A stretch of DNA of 64,000 nucleotides from assembly GCA_031772115.1 (NCBI GenBank), contig JAPDPK010000017.1, positions 2,480,001-2,544,000 on the forward strand, read 5' to 3'. The translations under genes were made by a program, and so were the position numbers. Shown in pieces: positions 1 through 10,474 of the stretch. Below the pieces are notes generated by a model. The model ran no database searches. It was not told the DNA's origin and saw nothing but the letters and a program-made list of their open reading frames with translations. Every line of letters begins with the position of its first letter. Position 1 is the stretch's first letter. This DNA comes from Heritiera littoralis. Its lineage: Eukaryota > Streptophyta > Magnoliopsida > Malvales > Malvaceae.

Positions 1-461
1 TAAATCAATTTGGTCTACTATGACTCAGAGGCATTTTTTTCCATATAGGGGCATTTTGGTCATTTTTACAATAATTTCTCTCTTCGAGATACATTCAACA
101 GGTGATCTTATGATATATTTACTAATAATATCTCATTCCACTCCTATATCATCATTGTAAGGTCTCAGTTCGATCCGGACAGAAAAATCCTGGTGGGGCC
201 TTCACCGAGTCCCTTTTTGTTCCTTACTGAACAGACCTCCTTTTAAGGTTATAAGATCACTTATTTCAAGTAGAATTCTAGAACCATTACCCCTCTTTAG
301 CAGTCCTTAGTTCATAAAATCTAACTCCCTCCAAAACATTTAACTCAATTTACAATCATTTATTTCCTTTATATATTCAGACTATACAGTACTAGAAGGG
401 ATGTTAACCTTTTTCAACACGTTTTCTTTCCAAAAGTATCAACAGACATCAGGCCAACCTT
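1..461 (-). mobile_element. Internal leader of a minus-strand Ty3/gypsy element running off the left edge
   Basis: On the minus strand this is the first part of the internal region after the primer-binding site at 462-473. The stretch at 385-460 matches by eye the equivalent leader of the complete element at about 40560-40636: both carry an aggccaacc/agactaacc block before the primer site, and a block near acagtacta. No coding frame is visible, which is usual for a gypsy leader. Gag and pol would lie to the left, outside the window. The stretch near 45-60 has a ggcattttggtcat block (minus strand accaaaatgcc) that recurs in several long LTRs here. Confidence 0.65.
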
Positions 462-473
462 GCTCTGATACCA
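462..473 (-). other. Primer-binding site, Met-tRNA type
   Basis: The minus strand reads TGGTATCAGAGC, complementary to the 3' end of plant initiator Met-tRNA. It lies 7 bp inside the LTR edge at 481. This fixes the element's orientation and shows that the adjacent LTR is a 5' LTR, not a solo LTR. Confidence 0.88.
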
Positions 474-480
474 TTAAATT

Positions 481-3285
481 TGTCACAGCCTGTGACCACC
501 TTATTTATGTTTTTCCACGCATCTTATATGGTTGGGCTGTCTGTAATACTTTACTTGTCTTTTCATTTAAGATATTATATATTAAATCGAAATATCATTT
601 ACATCCCCTATCTTAATTTACAAGAAAGTAGTACTGTAGATAATTCTAAATACATAAAATAAATCATTGTACCTCATATTTCAGTCGAGCTATCACATTG
701 TTCCCAGATGCACAGCTGAGATACTCGGATGTCAAATCTCTGAGTCATTGAAAATCTGAAATGTTTAAAATTAGGGGTAAGCAAACCACGGCTCAGTAAA
801 GGAGTTATATGCAATGCTTGATATCCAGATATCTATATGCTGTAAAATCTTTTTCAGATTTCTTATAGGTACACTAGGCTCACATATAGGAAGGATACTA
901 CAGTCGGCTAGGGATCCGGATGGAGTTTAGAAGGTATTTTGAAATACCTGTCTTGTCCCGGAACCTAGAAGCAACTGTAGAGAGTAATTAATTCATCTGA
1001 AATTTAAATCCTTTTCCTTTACATGTCATATCATTTCCGTTTAATGCTTTCAAACTAATGCTTTTATGAAATAAACATTTAAATAAAATAACTAATATTC
1101 ATATATTCTTTGAAAAGAATATTAGTTTAAATCAGCATCATCCTCATTTAAACTTGTTTCATATTTTACTGTACATATCATAATTAGTACAGTATTTATA
1201 AAAATCATTTCATTATGATATTTATATCATTTAAATCTAATATTCATTTTAAAATTATAATGAGAATATTAGATTTATAAACTCCTTTTTCCTTCTGAAA
1301 CATGTCACATATTCATGTCACATATAATCTAATATTCAATTTAAACTCATAGTAAGAATATTAGATTTATAAACTCTTCTTCCTTTTGAAAACATATCAC
1401 ATGTCTTATGAAAATCATCTCGCAGTACTGTACTCAGTACCGTAATAAGCACTATGAAAAATGTTGTAAATCATTTTGATTTTTATTAGATCATATAAAA
1501 CATTTTCCTTATAACGTGTCACATATCATATATAAAACATTTTCCTTTTAACATGTCACATATCACATATGGAGATTGAGGCAATCGCCCAATCATATCA
1601 TGCTATAGACCCCGGAGGGTAGAAAAGTAAACATATCAAACCTATGGCCATAGTCTATAATCGTCCTCGGTGGATCACTGATCAGGTGTCGACCGGGACT
1701 AAACATATCACATATCACGTATCGGTATGATAGAGGGGCCACTAGTCTCAAAACCATGTTTTTTGTCATAAATTAACCTTTATGGAATTTATAAAAATAA
1801 ACAAATTTCGTAATTAAAACCATAAAAGTTATATAAAATATTTAGTGAATATTTAAGAAAATATTTATAAAATATTCACTTTATGTTTTTTCATCTTCCT
1901 TTTCGTGTCACATATAGTTTGCATATCGGGAGAATTTTCAGTGATCTCATTATCACCAATTTTGAAAACATGAATATTTTAAAAATAAATTCAGTATATT
2001 CATGTTTTATGAAAAATAATTAACTTCTCATTTTTCGTGATTGGAAATCATTTCTCGTGTAATAAAATCATTTATTATGATTTTACAAAATTTTCTAAAA
2101 CTTTTCGGCAGCATAACAACTGCCGATTGACTAGCCTCCCTGTAACAAAAGACAATTTATATTCGCAGCCAGCCAATATTCACAATTTTTCCAACCAATT
2201 TAATTTCGCAACATTTTAATAAAAATAATGCATATTTAAATTATTCATACTGAATATCCTTACAGGCTACACATGCCTTCCTTACCTGTTCCGAGTTAGC
2301 GACTTCCGCACTAACGTCGCGCCCGTAGTTCCGGTATTCCCGATTCCATCATCCCTCATCATCGAGCATGATTTTCTACAATTCCATTTCCATACTCAAT
2401 TTAGAACTTTACACCATTAATCTACGATTAATAATAATAATAAAATTATTATAAAATTTTCTACCTTTTCTCTTTTTCTTCCTTCTTCTTCTTTTTCCTT
2501 TTTCTTTTTTTCTTTTCTTCTTTTCTTTTTCTTTTTCTTTTTCCTTTTTCTTTTTCCTTTTTCTGGTCTGAACCGGTTCAGACCGGTTCGGCCTCCCTCA
2601 ACTGGTTCAGCCCCTCGTCGGTCGGTTCAGGCCTCCCACAGCTGGCCGAGGTTGTGCTGAAGCCGTTTCTGGTCTCCTTTTCCTCCCAATCGCCAGCAGA
2701 GGCGGATCTGGAGCGGCGGTCGATTCGCTTTTCTCCTCCTCTTTTCTCCCCTCTCTTTTCTCTTCCCTTTCACCGCCGGCTGTTCCTTTCACCTTGGCCT
2801 ATCCTCGCCGAGGTCGAAGGTGGTGGTGGGAGTGCCTGAATCGGCCGGCATCGCCCCTTTCCTTTTTCCTTTCTTTCCTTTTCCGCTTCGCTTCGTTTCG
2901 CTTTTTTCTTCTTTCTTCCGTCGCCAGTCGTTTCTTCTCTTCCCCCTTGTCTCGCCGGCGACGTCTCTTTCTCCTCTTCCTTCTCCTCTCTCGGCCAACG
3001 AGGTCGGCTGCGTGGTTTCTCTCCTTTGTTACAACAGAGAAGAAACAGGGTCGGGTATCTCGATCCCGTTTTCTGTTTTTTTTATTTTTTTTATAATTTA
3101 TTTGTATATATTTATATTTATAAATATATATAAATTCAAAATATAATTATATTTATATATATAAATATATTATATTTTCCATATATATAGATATATATTT
3201 GGTATTTATAATTTTTATATATATATACACTTTAATTTAAAATAATATATATTTCATATATATATTTCATATATATATATATTTC

Positions 3286-3318
<33 letters not shown>

Positions 3319-3609
3319 CATAAATGTATAATCATATACATATGTACTTATATAAAAATATATTTATATAACATAAATATATTAATATACAAATATACTC
3401 ATTTTTATTTCTTATAATTTGAATATCTTAATATCCAAATTATATTTCTCCATACGAAACTTCAATCCGTTACTTCACCAATTTTTCTAATTCCAACGAT
3501 ATTCCCATCTCGTAAATAATTTTATTTATTTACTTTCGCTTATCTATTTGCATTAAAATTAAAATTTCGGGTATTTAATACCAAAATTGGAAAATTCTCG
3601 ATTATCACA
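481..3609 (-). repeat. 5' LTR (3.1 kb) of a Ty3/gypsy element, minus strand
   Basis: On the plus strand it starts TGTCACAGCC next to the primer site and ends ...GATTATCACA, giving TG...CA termini. The right edge was placed because the copia reading frame resumes at 3610-3617, and because the minus-strand start TGTGATAATCGAG aligns with the start of the solo LTR at 13731. It carries the group motifs: a CACGGCTCAGTAA block near 786, the palindrome CTATGGCCATAG at 1642-1653, and a near-palindrome at 932-949. It also holds a GC-rich island (2560-3035) and an A+T tract (3070-3420). The expected TSD on the right is CTAAT (3610-3614); its partner lies outside the window. Confidence 0.85.
2455..3035 (-). 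other. Pyrimidine-rich and GC-rich island inside the LTR
   Basis: In an otherwise A+T-rich LTR, 2455-2565 is almost pure pyrimidine on the plus strand. It is followed by a GC-rich segment with several GCCGGCG-type words and a gaaccggttcagacc-like repeat. The segment has a homologue in the same place and orientation within the solo LTR at 13731-18621 (about 14240-14930), so it belongs to the LTR. Open frames here lack consistent codons between the two copies and are low in complexity, so no gene is called. It may be the promoter or 5' UTR part of the LTR, which is an inference. Confidence 0.6.
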
Positions 3610-3817
3610 CTAATAATGTGTCTATAGTAAATTTACAAATGGAAAAGGTGTCATTATATGTTTATATGTAAATGACATGTTGATTTTTGGTATAGACTTA
3701 AAACAAGTCAAAATTGCCAAGAAGTTTCTATCCAATAATTTTTCCATGAAAGATATGGGTGCTGCAGATGTGATTTTGGAAATAAGAATTCATAGGAAAA
3801 ATAATTTGATCTTATTC
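3610..3817 (+). pseudogene. Copia reverse transcriptase fragment (element 1, part 1)
   Basis: The frame reads through the core palm region of a Ty1/copia reverse transcriptase, with a KFTNGKGV stretch, then the catalytic box, then SMKDMG. The catalytic box at 3665-3676 is YVND where copia enzymes have YVDD, so the first catalytic Asp is Asn, a single G to A change. The fragment starts at the edge of the LTR at 481-3609 and stops at the LTR at 3818-7730. The same frame resumes after 7735. The upstream half of the copia element, with its 5' LTR, gag and integrase, is outside the window. The element is dead. Confidence 0.9.
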
Positions 3818-6302
3818 TGTCACATCCTAAGTACACAGTATTTTGCACTTTTTACACATTTTCACCACATGAACAGGTTGGGCTATCTACGATATCTTAA
3901 TTTCCACATTTAATTCACTAAAAACACAATTTCCATAACTTCATATAGTGAACGAAAATAAATATTTACAAATTGTATTTTAATCAACTCTTACATCCCC
4001 TAATTTAATATAACATAGTAGTACTGTAAATCAAAAGTATGAACATATAAAATAAAATAAATATACCTCCGGGATCTATAAATGCTGCCTCGGGGTGCTC
4101 AGTGTGCAGCCTCTAATCCTCGGATGTTATACTCAACCAGTCAATGAAAATAATCTGGAGAGATAATATATTGGAGTGAGCAAACCACGGCTCAGTAAGA
4201 GATTTTTATACAAATCTTGATACCTCGAAGACTATATGCAGTAAAATCTTTTAGTTATAAAAGTTATTAAAATGTTTACTGTATATGAAATGTCATATGA
4301 TTAAATAAACAATTTAGTAAATCATATGAACCACATTTGAATTCAGTTTAATTTCCATCGTTGAAATCAATCACTTTAAACACATGTAGTAGTAAAATAC
4401 ACTGTTCACATATTTCACAAATTAGTGATAAAACATCACAATAACCAATATAATTTTCACATTTCTCATCAAATCCAAACACATGGAATAATAGTGGAGA
4501 CCAGGCAACACCCTAATGATATCATGCTATAAGTCCCGTAGGGAATAATAGGGTACACGTGAGATCCCTGTAAGGACAGTATAATAAACACATGAGATCT
4601 ATGGCCATAGTGTATAAGTGTCCTCGGTCGTACACTGAGCGAGTGACGTTGGGACCGCTGAAGACGGCTCAATGTCAACAGCACAACACATGAGAAGGTA
4701 CACATGAACACGTGAGCATGATATGGGGCCTAACAGTCTCAAAACAGTATATGTGAAATCTCGTTACCTTTATGGAATTAAGTAAAATCAATAACATCTT
4801 TCAGAAAATCCATAAAGGTATAAATCATAGTATTGTACGGTGAAAACAGTTTATAAAATAATTTCACTGTGAAATAAAATTCTCATAACTGCATCTTTTC
4901 ACCGTAGTACACATATACGCATGTTTCCACACTTTCCTTTTTAAAACTTTAAATTCAAGGTTATAGGAAATCATTTCCAGTAATTTCATACTTTTTAGGA
5001 AAATAGAAATATTTATTTTCCAAAATTAATAGTAATTTCACCAACACATTTCACACTATAAAACATGTGCAGAGACATTTTAGTCTTAAAACAATAATTT
5101 CACAGTGTTGAAGCCTTTATGGAAATCATTACACGTGATGGAATTTATTTTATCCATAAAGGAAAACCATAAATAGAATAGTGTATATCATCCTGAAAAT
5201 AATTATAAAATATTTACTATTCACCACTTCACTTCACCAATCACACCTTTCACTATAAAACACGTGGAATGAATTTTCAGTAGTGAAACTTTACCGGAAT
5301 CGGTATCATAAATATGTAATCACTACTTTTCGAAAATTCCACCATTTATGAAAAAATATTTAATTCATCTCTTTCGAGGCTAGGAAAATATCAATAATGC
5401 ACCAAAATAATTTCTAACATTTTTAGAAATATTTTGAATAAATTTTGGCAGTATAACGACTGTCCGAATCCTAGCCCCCTGCACTTATAAACACAGTTCA
5501 CCAACCAGAAAACCACAGATTTCATGTAATTGGAGGCAAACCAATATTCCATAATTCGTATAAAAGTCATAGCACGTAAATCATGTATTCGGATATCCCT
5601 ACAAATCTACACACGCGTCTCTTACCTGTGTATCGAGATCGCGTTATTTCGTGCTCCACACGAATGCCAAATTTCCAACTCAGTAGCACTGTGGAGATAT
5701 ACTCAAATTGTACCACTATGCTTCTTATCTCACCGGATTATAAATTGCAAATAACAACTTAATAAAATCAATATCCGATATTAAAATGTATCAAATTCCT
5801 TTACTTATTTGAATTCTTATTATATCGAATATTTAGAAATTCTTATGATTTCCTTATGGTAATGAATATTTCATTCATTTTCCTTTTCTATTTTGACATT
5901 ATTTGCCATTTTACCAGGTCAACATTCCCACCAAAATTGAGTGGCCGAATATCATTTTTCTTTCATAAGCCTTTTTGGCTTCTGATCATATTTCCTTGTT
6001 ATTATATCTACACTGTTTTTGTATATTTTTCCAGCCACCATTTTGTCAACTTCTCCCACCTTTTTACTCTAAATCCTGTCCTTTCCCATGTCTTTTCTAT
6101 GGCCGAATAGCCTTCTTAAATAACTAAGCCTATTTGGCTTATAACTTTTATTTCCATAGTACTTTATTGGTTTTATTCTTGTATAATTTTAGTTCTTTAA
6201 GTCAGTCATCTTCCTCAACTTTTCACACCCTTCACATTACTTCTTCCTTATTCACCATCATGGCCGAATGGCCTTATGTGGTTTAGGTGCTTAATTCCTT
6301 TA

Positions 6303-6344
<42 letters not shown>

Positions 6345-7735
6345 ATTTAATAAACATCACATTCTATCATTTAATAAAGTCAACACCTAACCCCTTTTTC
6401 TTGTTTCTTTTCTTTTTCTTTTTATTATTATTTTTTCCATTCTTTTCTGACGTTGTTGTCCAAACGGACAGCTTACTCTTTCATTTCTATTTCAGCCCAC
6501 GTTAGTTCCCATTAGTCTCTATAATATAACCACACTTAGTACATTTTAAGCTGCCAAAAGTTCAGCCTTCACACACTCAAAGTCAACCAAACCCTTCTCA
6601 ATTTTCATCCCATTTTGGCTGCACCGAACAGCCTCATTTTCTTTCCCAGGTATGGCTGTACAGCAGCCAGTCTATTTCTTCCATCAGCCACAATTTTTGA
6701 CCCAAAATGCAAACTTTGCATCCTTTTTCCACATGGTCATCTTTTCTCCTATGATTCACGTAGACCCCTGCCTCAAACTAAGTTCAAACATTTCTTGACT
6801 GATAATATAAATTCTGTCCATCTACGTTTTTATACTCAGCTTGTTTTCCTCACATGAATCATCATCATCAAACACCCTCTTCCTTCTTCTAATCCTCACA
6901 ACCGAAACCCTAACTTAACTTATGCATGCTATTATTTCAAATAAAAGTTATAAACATAATAATCTTGACCTTTAAAGCCAAAAATTAAAGAATAAAGAGC
7001 TCAAAAATTACTGCTGAATCTTTACCTGTACTGAACAGAAATCTGGCCACGTGATTATGCTTCCGTTAGAGGGTTTTGAGCTGACTTCTTTGAGGGTTTT
7101 GAAAGCTTGTGAGGTAAAGGTTTATTTTCCTCAAGAAGTGTAAGTGTTTTGCTGAAGAAAAATGGAAATTCTGCTTTGGAGGGAAGATTACACGATGAAC
7201 CAAAACAGAGGAGCAATTTTCGGTGATGATGACTGAGAATGAAGATGACGATACAGCTGGAATTAAAAGAAGAAAAATGGCTTGTGTTGGCTACATATCA
7301 TTGGCAATCATTAAATTTACTTAATATAATTTTTCCTATAATTTTAGATTTATTTAGACTATTTTATTTAGTCAATTTTCCTTTTCATGCCATCATGTAA
7401 AATTTTGATTCCCTCATCAGAATTTTGTAAGCTATAATATTTATTTTAATGTATTTGGTTAATTATTTGATCCCTTTTTAAATCAGTTTAACCAACATTT
7501 AATTTTTAGGAAAAATAACTTCATTTTAAATCTCTATTTTTCCATAACGATTTTATTCCATCCTAGGTATAATATTTTTCATACTTATGATTTCATCCAA
7601 CTCAATAATTTTCATGTGAGAGACATCTTTATTTTATATTTGAACTTTGTAAAAATATTATCAATAATTCCTTAATTGATAATTAATAGGAATAATGTAC
7701 ATATACAATACAAAATAATGAGTTCTCACATATTC
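3813..7735 (-). mobile_element. Solo LTR (3.9 kb) with TATTC target duplication
   Basis: The LTR itself is 3818-7730. It begins TGTCACATCC and ends GAGTTCTCACA. It is flanked by TATTC at 3813-3817 and TATTC at 7731-7735, and deleting the LTR plus one TATTC rejoins the copia reverse transcriptase frame. Group motifs are present: gtgagcaaaccacggctcag near 4176 and CTATGGCCATAG at 4599-4610. No primer site, gag or pol is seen, so it is a solo LTR left by recombination between two LTRs. It lacks the GC-rich island of the LTR at 481-3609. Minus orientation follows from the group motifs. Confidence 0.92.
6306..6343. repeat. (TA)n microsatellite
   Basis: About 18 TA dinucleotides inside the solo LTR at 3818-7730. 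No function is implied. Confidence 0.9.
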
Positions 7736-8492
7736 CAATCACATTATGTTGGAAAAATTCTCAAAAGCTTCAATCATTTTAATCGGGCAACGATTGCAAC
7801 ACCATATGTTCCTAATTTGAAATTAAATTCAAATAAGGATAGATCAGTTAGACAACTTGAATAATGCAAGAGTGATTGGTTTTTTTATGTATGTTATGAC
7901 ATGCACAAGACTAGATATAGTTTTTGCTATTGGTAAGCTTAGTAGATATACAAGCAACCCAAGTAACTTGCATTGGAATGCCATTTCTAAAGTATTAAGG
8001 TACTTGAAGAAAACAATTGATTATGGCATTGTCTATAGTGGTGAACCTTCAATTTTAGAAGAGTATATCGACGCAAGTTGGATTACTAACATGGAGGATC
8101 ATTCATCCACAAGTGGATGGATATTCATGTTTGGTGGAGGTGCGGTTTCTTAGGGTTTCAAGAAACAAACATGCATTATGGATTCTCTAATGGCTTTGGA
8201 ATTTGTGGCGCTGGCATTGGCAAGTAAGGAAGCTGAATGGTTGAGAAATCTTTTCTATGAAATTCCTTTATAGCCAAAGCCAATGTCCCCAATCTCAATT
8301 TATTGTGATAGTGAAGCTATACTATCAAAGGCTTATAGCCAAGTGTCTAATGGGAAATCTAGACATATTGGTTTAAGACATAGTTATGTTAAACAATTAA
8401 TTAAAGATGGGGTGATCACCATAGATTTTGTCAAGTCAACTGGAAACTTGGCCGATCCATTGACAAAAGGTCTCACAAGAGATTGTCGTTAG
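7736..8492 (+). pseudogene. Copia reverse transcriptase C-terminus and RNase H (element 1, part 2)
   Basis: This continues the fragment at 3610-3817. The end of reverse transcriptase includes QSHYVGKIL and SRYTSNPS. RNase H includes DASWITNMEDHSSTSGW, IYCDSEA and KSRHI, then the C-terminal ADPLTKGL. The order and spacing match intact copia polyproteins. Visible breaks are a one-base insertion at about 7862 that gives TAA, and two TAG codons (about 8151 and 8272) where the family has Trp. The RNase H aspartates are largely kept, so the decay is recent relative to many neighbours. Confidence 0.9.
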
Positions 8493-9094
8493 AACTTCCA
8501 ATGGGATGAGACTCAAACCCATTAATTTTAGTCACACATGATGGAAACTCAACTCAATGCTTAATTGGACATTAAGTCTTGAGTTAATGAGCCCAAGTAC
8601 ATTATTTGAATGTGACTGCAAGAACTTATAATATAAACACATCCCAAGATTGACAAGTGCTTAAAATCGTATGATAAAGGGAGAGGTTGAGTTATTACTA
8701 TTAATAGACCAATAACACGTAAGTACAGTGTTGGAATACTTATACAATTGCATTTTTGATAGAGTCCACCTATATGAGTGGAAATGGTGCCGCTTTTAGG
8801 AGTAAAGGGTTTAGCTTTCAAGTACTCATGAACAGATACAAGACACATGGCCAGTAAACGTATCGATGTTTTATCTAAATGACTTTTGACGAAATTTTGA
8901 AGTCTTATGTGAGAATCAGTCATTGGTTAATCAATATAGAACCCTTGGTTTAAGACTTTGTTCCACCATGTTGTTCTAATTAATTAAAAGTACTTCTTCT
9001 CTAAGGTGATGGTTTAAGACCTATTCTACCATCATTTTATGTATAAGGATTTCTTGAATATTTGACTTGCTCAATTTTGAAATTACTAGGGGAT
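8493..9094 (+). mobile_element. 3' untranslated region and polypurine tract of copia element 1
   Basis: This is non-coding sequence between the end of RNase H and the LTR. It is about 600 bp long, as in copia elements with a long 3' UTR. It ends in the purine-rich tract aattactagggga just before the LTR start TGTTAG. Antisense open frames here are shadows. Confidence 0.7.
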
Positions 9095-10150
9095 TGTTAG
9101 AAAATTTTCAAAATAAAGTGGAAAGGATTGATTAAAATGATGTTTAATCAATAGGCAAGTAAAACTAGTGATTGGTATGATTTCAGGTTAAGTAAAATCG
9201 TTAAAAAACGATTTTTACTAAAAGTATAGGGCAGTCAATTGCCTTTGTGTAGTACATGTTCTGTCCAAAAATTGCACTTGGGTAGTTGGATGCCTTAGGA
9301 AGGCAATCGGTAGTTAACTGCCCATACTAAGTGCAGTTTTGGATTTTAAATTACTCTCTGTTTTAAAATTACACTAAGGCATTCGATGCCATTTTCGAGC
9401 ATTTGACTGCTCTAGTATAAATGTGAATACAATGGCTAGTTTTTGCCTGAAGAGTTACAAACTTTTCCTAGAGTTATTCTTTCAGTTTGAATGGTTAGGA
9501 AACATAACCATTAGATTCCAAAAGATCTAATCTTGTTAAACAATTGTGTTTGTTGAATCAAACAACACAAATGAAAAGTCATATCACTTAATTGAAAGAT
9601 CACATCACTTGAAATTATTCCCAATAAATAGAGATGTCAAGTTCAGACTTGGTACATACCAATTAATTCTGAATTCTTCTATTCTCTCTCAACCTCAAAG
9701 TAGAAAACAAGTATCTTAGATATTGTTTTACTGCATAAAATTTTGGCTAAGACATAATACTTTTGTATTTGTCAAAGGTGTTTAGAGGTTAAATATTACA
9801 AGTGCAAGGTGATATTAAACAAGGTTGACTTCATTGTATTTGAGGCTATTTCAATAACCCTCTTTGCATACCATAACTGGTGGAGGTGAAATAAGTCTTA
9901 AAGAAAGTGGCATTATAGTAACATGCCTTGAAGTTTTTTATTGCATTGTTCATGACTATTCTAATTCAAAGAAGTCCAATTTCCAAAAGTTTAATATTAA
10001 GTTCAAGTTGTTTTATCTTCATTAAACCCTAGAAGTGACTTTCTTCTTATACAACAAGGTAATAGTCCTGCAAACTTTAGAAGGGATTTTCATCCAAAGA
10101 ATTATAGAATTATTATTCAATAGCTCAATTGTTTTTCTTTTAATTTTACA
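9095..10150 (+). repeat. LTR of copia element 1
   Basis: It starts TGTTAGAAAATTTTC directly after the polypurine tract and ends ...TTTTAATTTTACA, about 1.06 kb. A direct duplication of the next five bases (AATGG) cannot be tested because the 5' end lies outside the window. The bases after it, aatggtatgaaagattg, look like a mutated Met-tRNA primer site. This LTR may therefore also have served as the 5' LTR of a second, tandem element (see findings). Confidence 0.7.
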
Positions 10151-10474
10151 AATGGTATGAAAGATTGAAATATGTATTTTTAAAACATAATCAATTGCAA
10201 CAAATACAACTATATAAATCCACTTATAAAATTATAAAATTCAAACATTAATATATAAAATAATAATATGTTATTGATGTTGCTCTTAATTCTTCTTATC
10301 ATTGTTGTTGAAACTTTTATACTTTGATTTTAATGGGCCTCAGGCAAAGAATCAAAGTAAAAGAAAATAACTTTAAAGTGTCCTGTAAATGTTATTTTTT
10401 TTGTCTTTAGATTTAATTCATTATCACCAATTACGATATGTAGTATAGGCTGAATTAAATAGTCTAAAAATACA
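10151..10474. other. Non-coding spacer, possible decayed copia leader
   Basis: A+T-rich sequence without a frame. The first ~110 bp resemble 18656-18780 (shared aaaacataatcaatt and a following tataaatc block). Nothing else is recognised. Confidence 0.4.

Noticed and set aside
2607..3146. Several frames on both strands, 60-108 codons
   Set aside because: Same island in the sister LTR; Ser/Phe- or Lys/Arg-rich strings produced by pyrimidine/purine runs.
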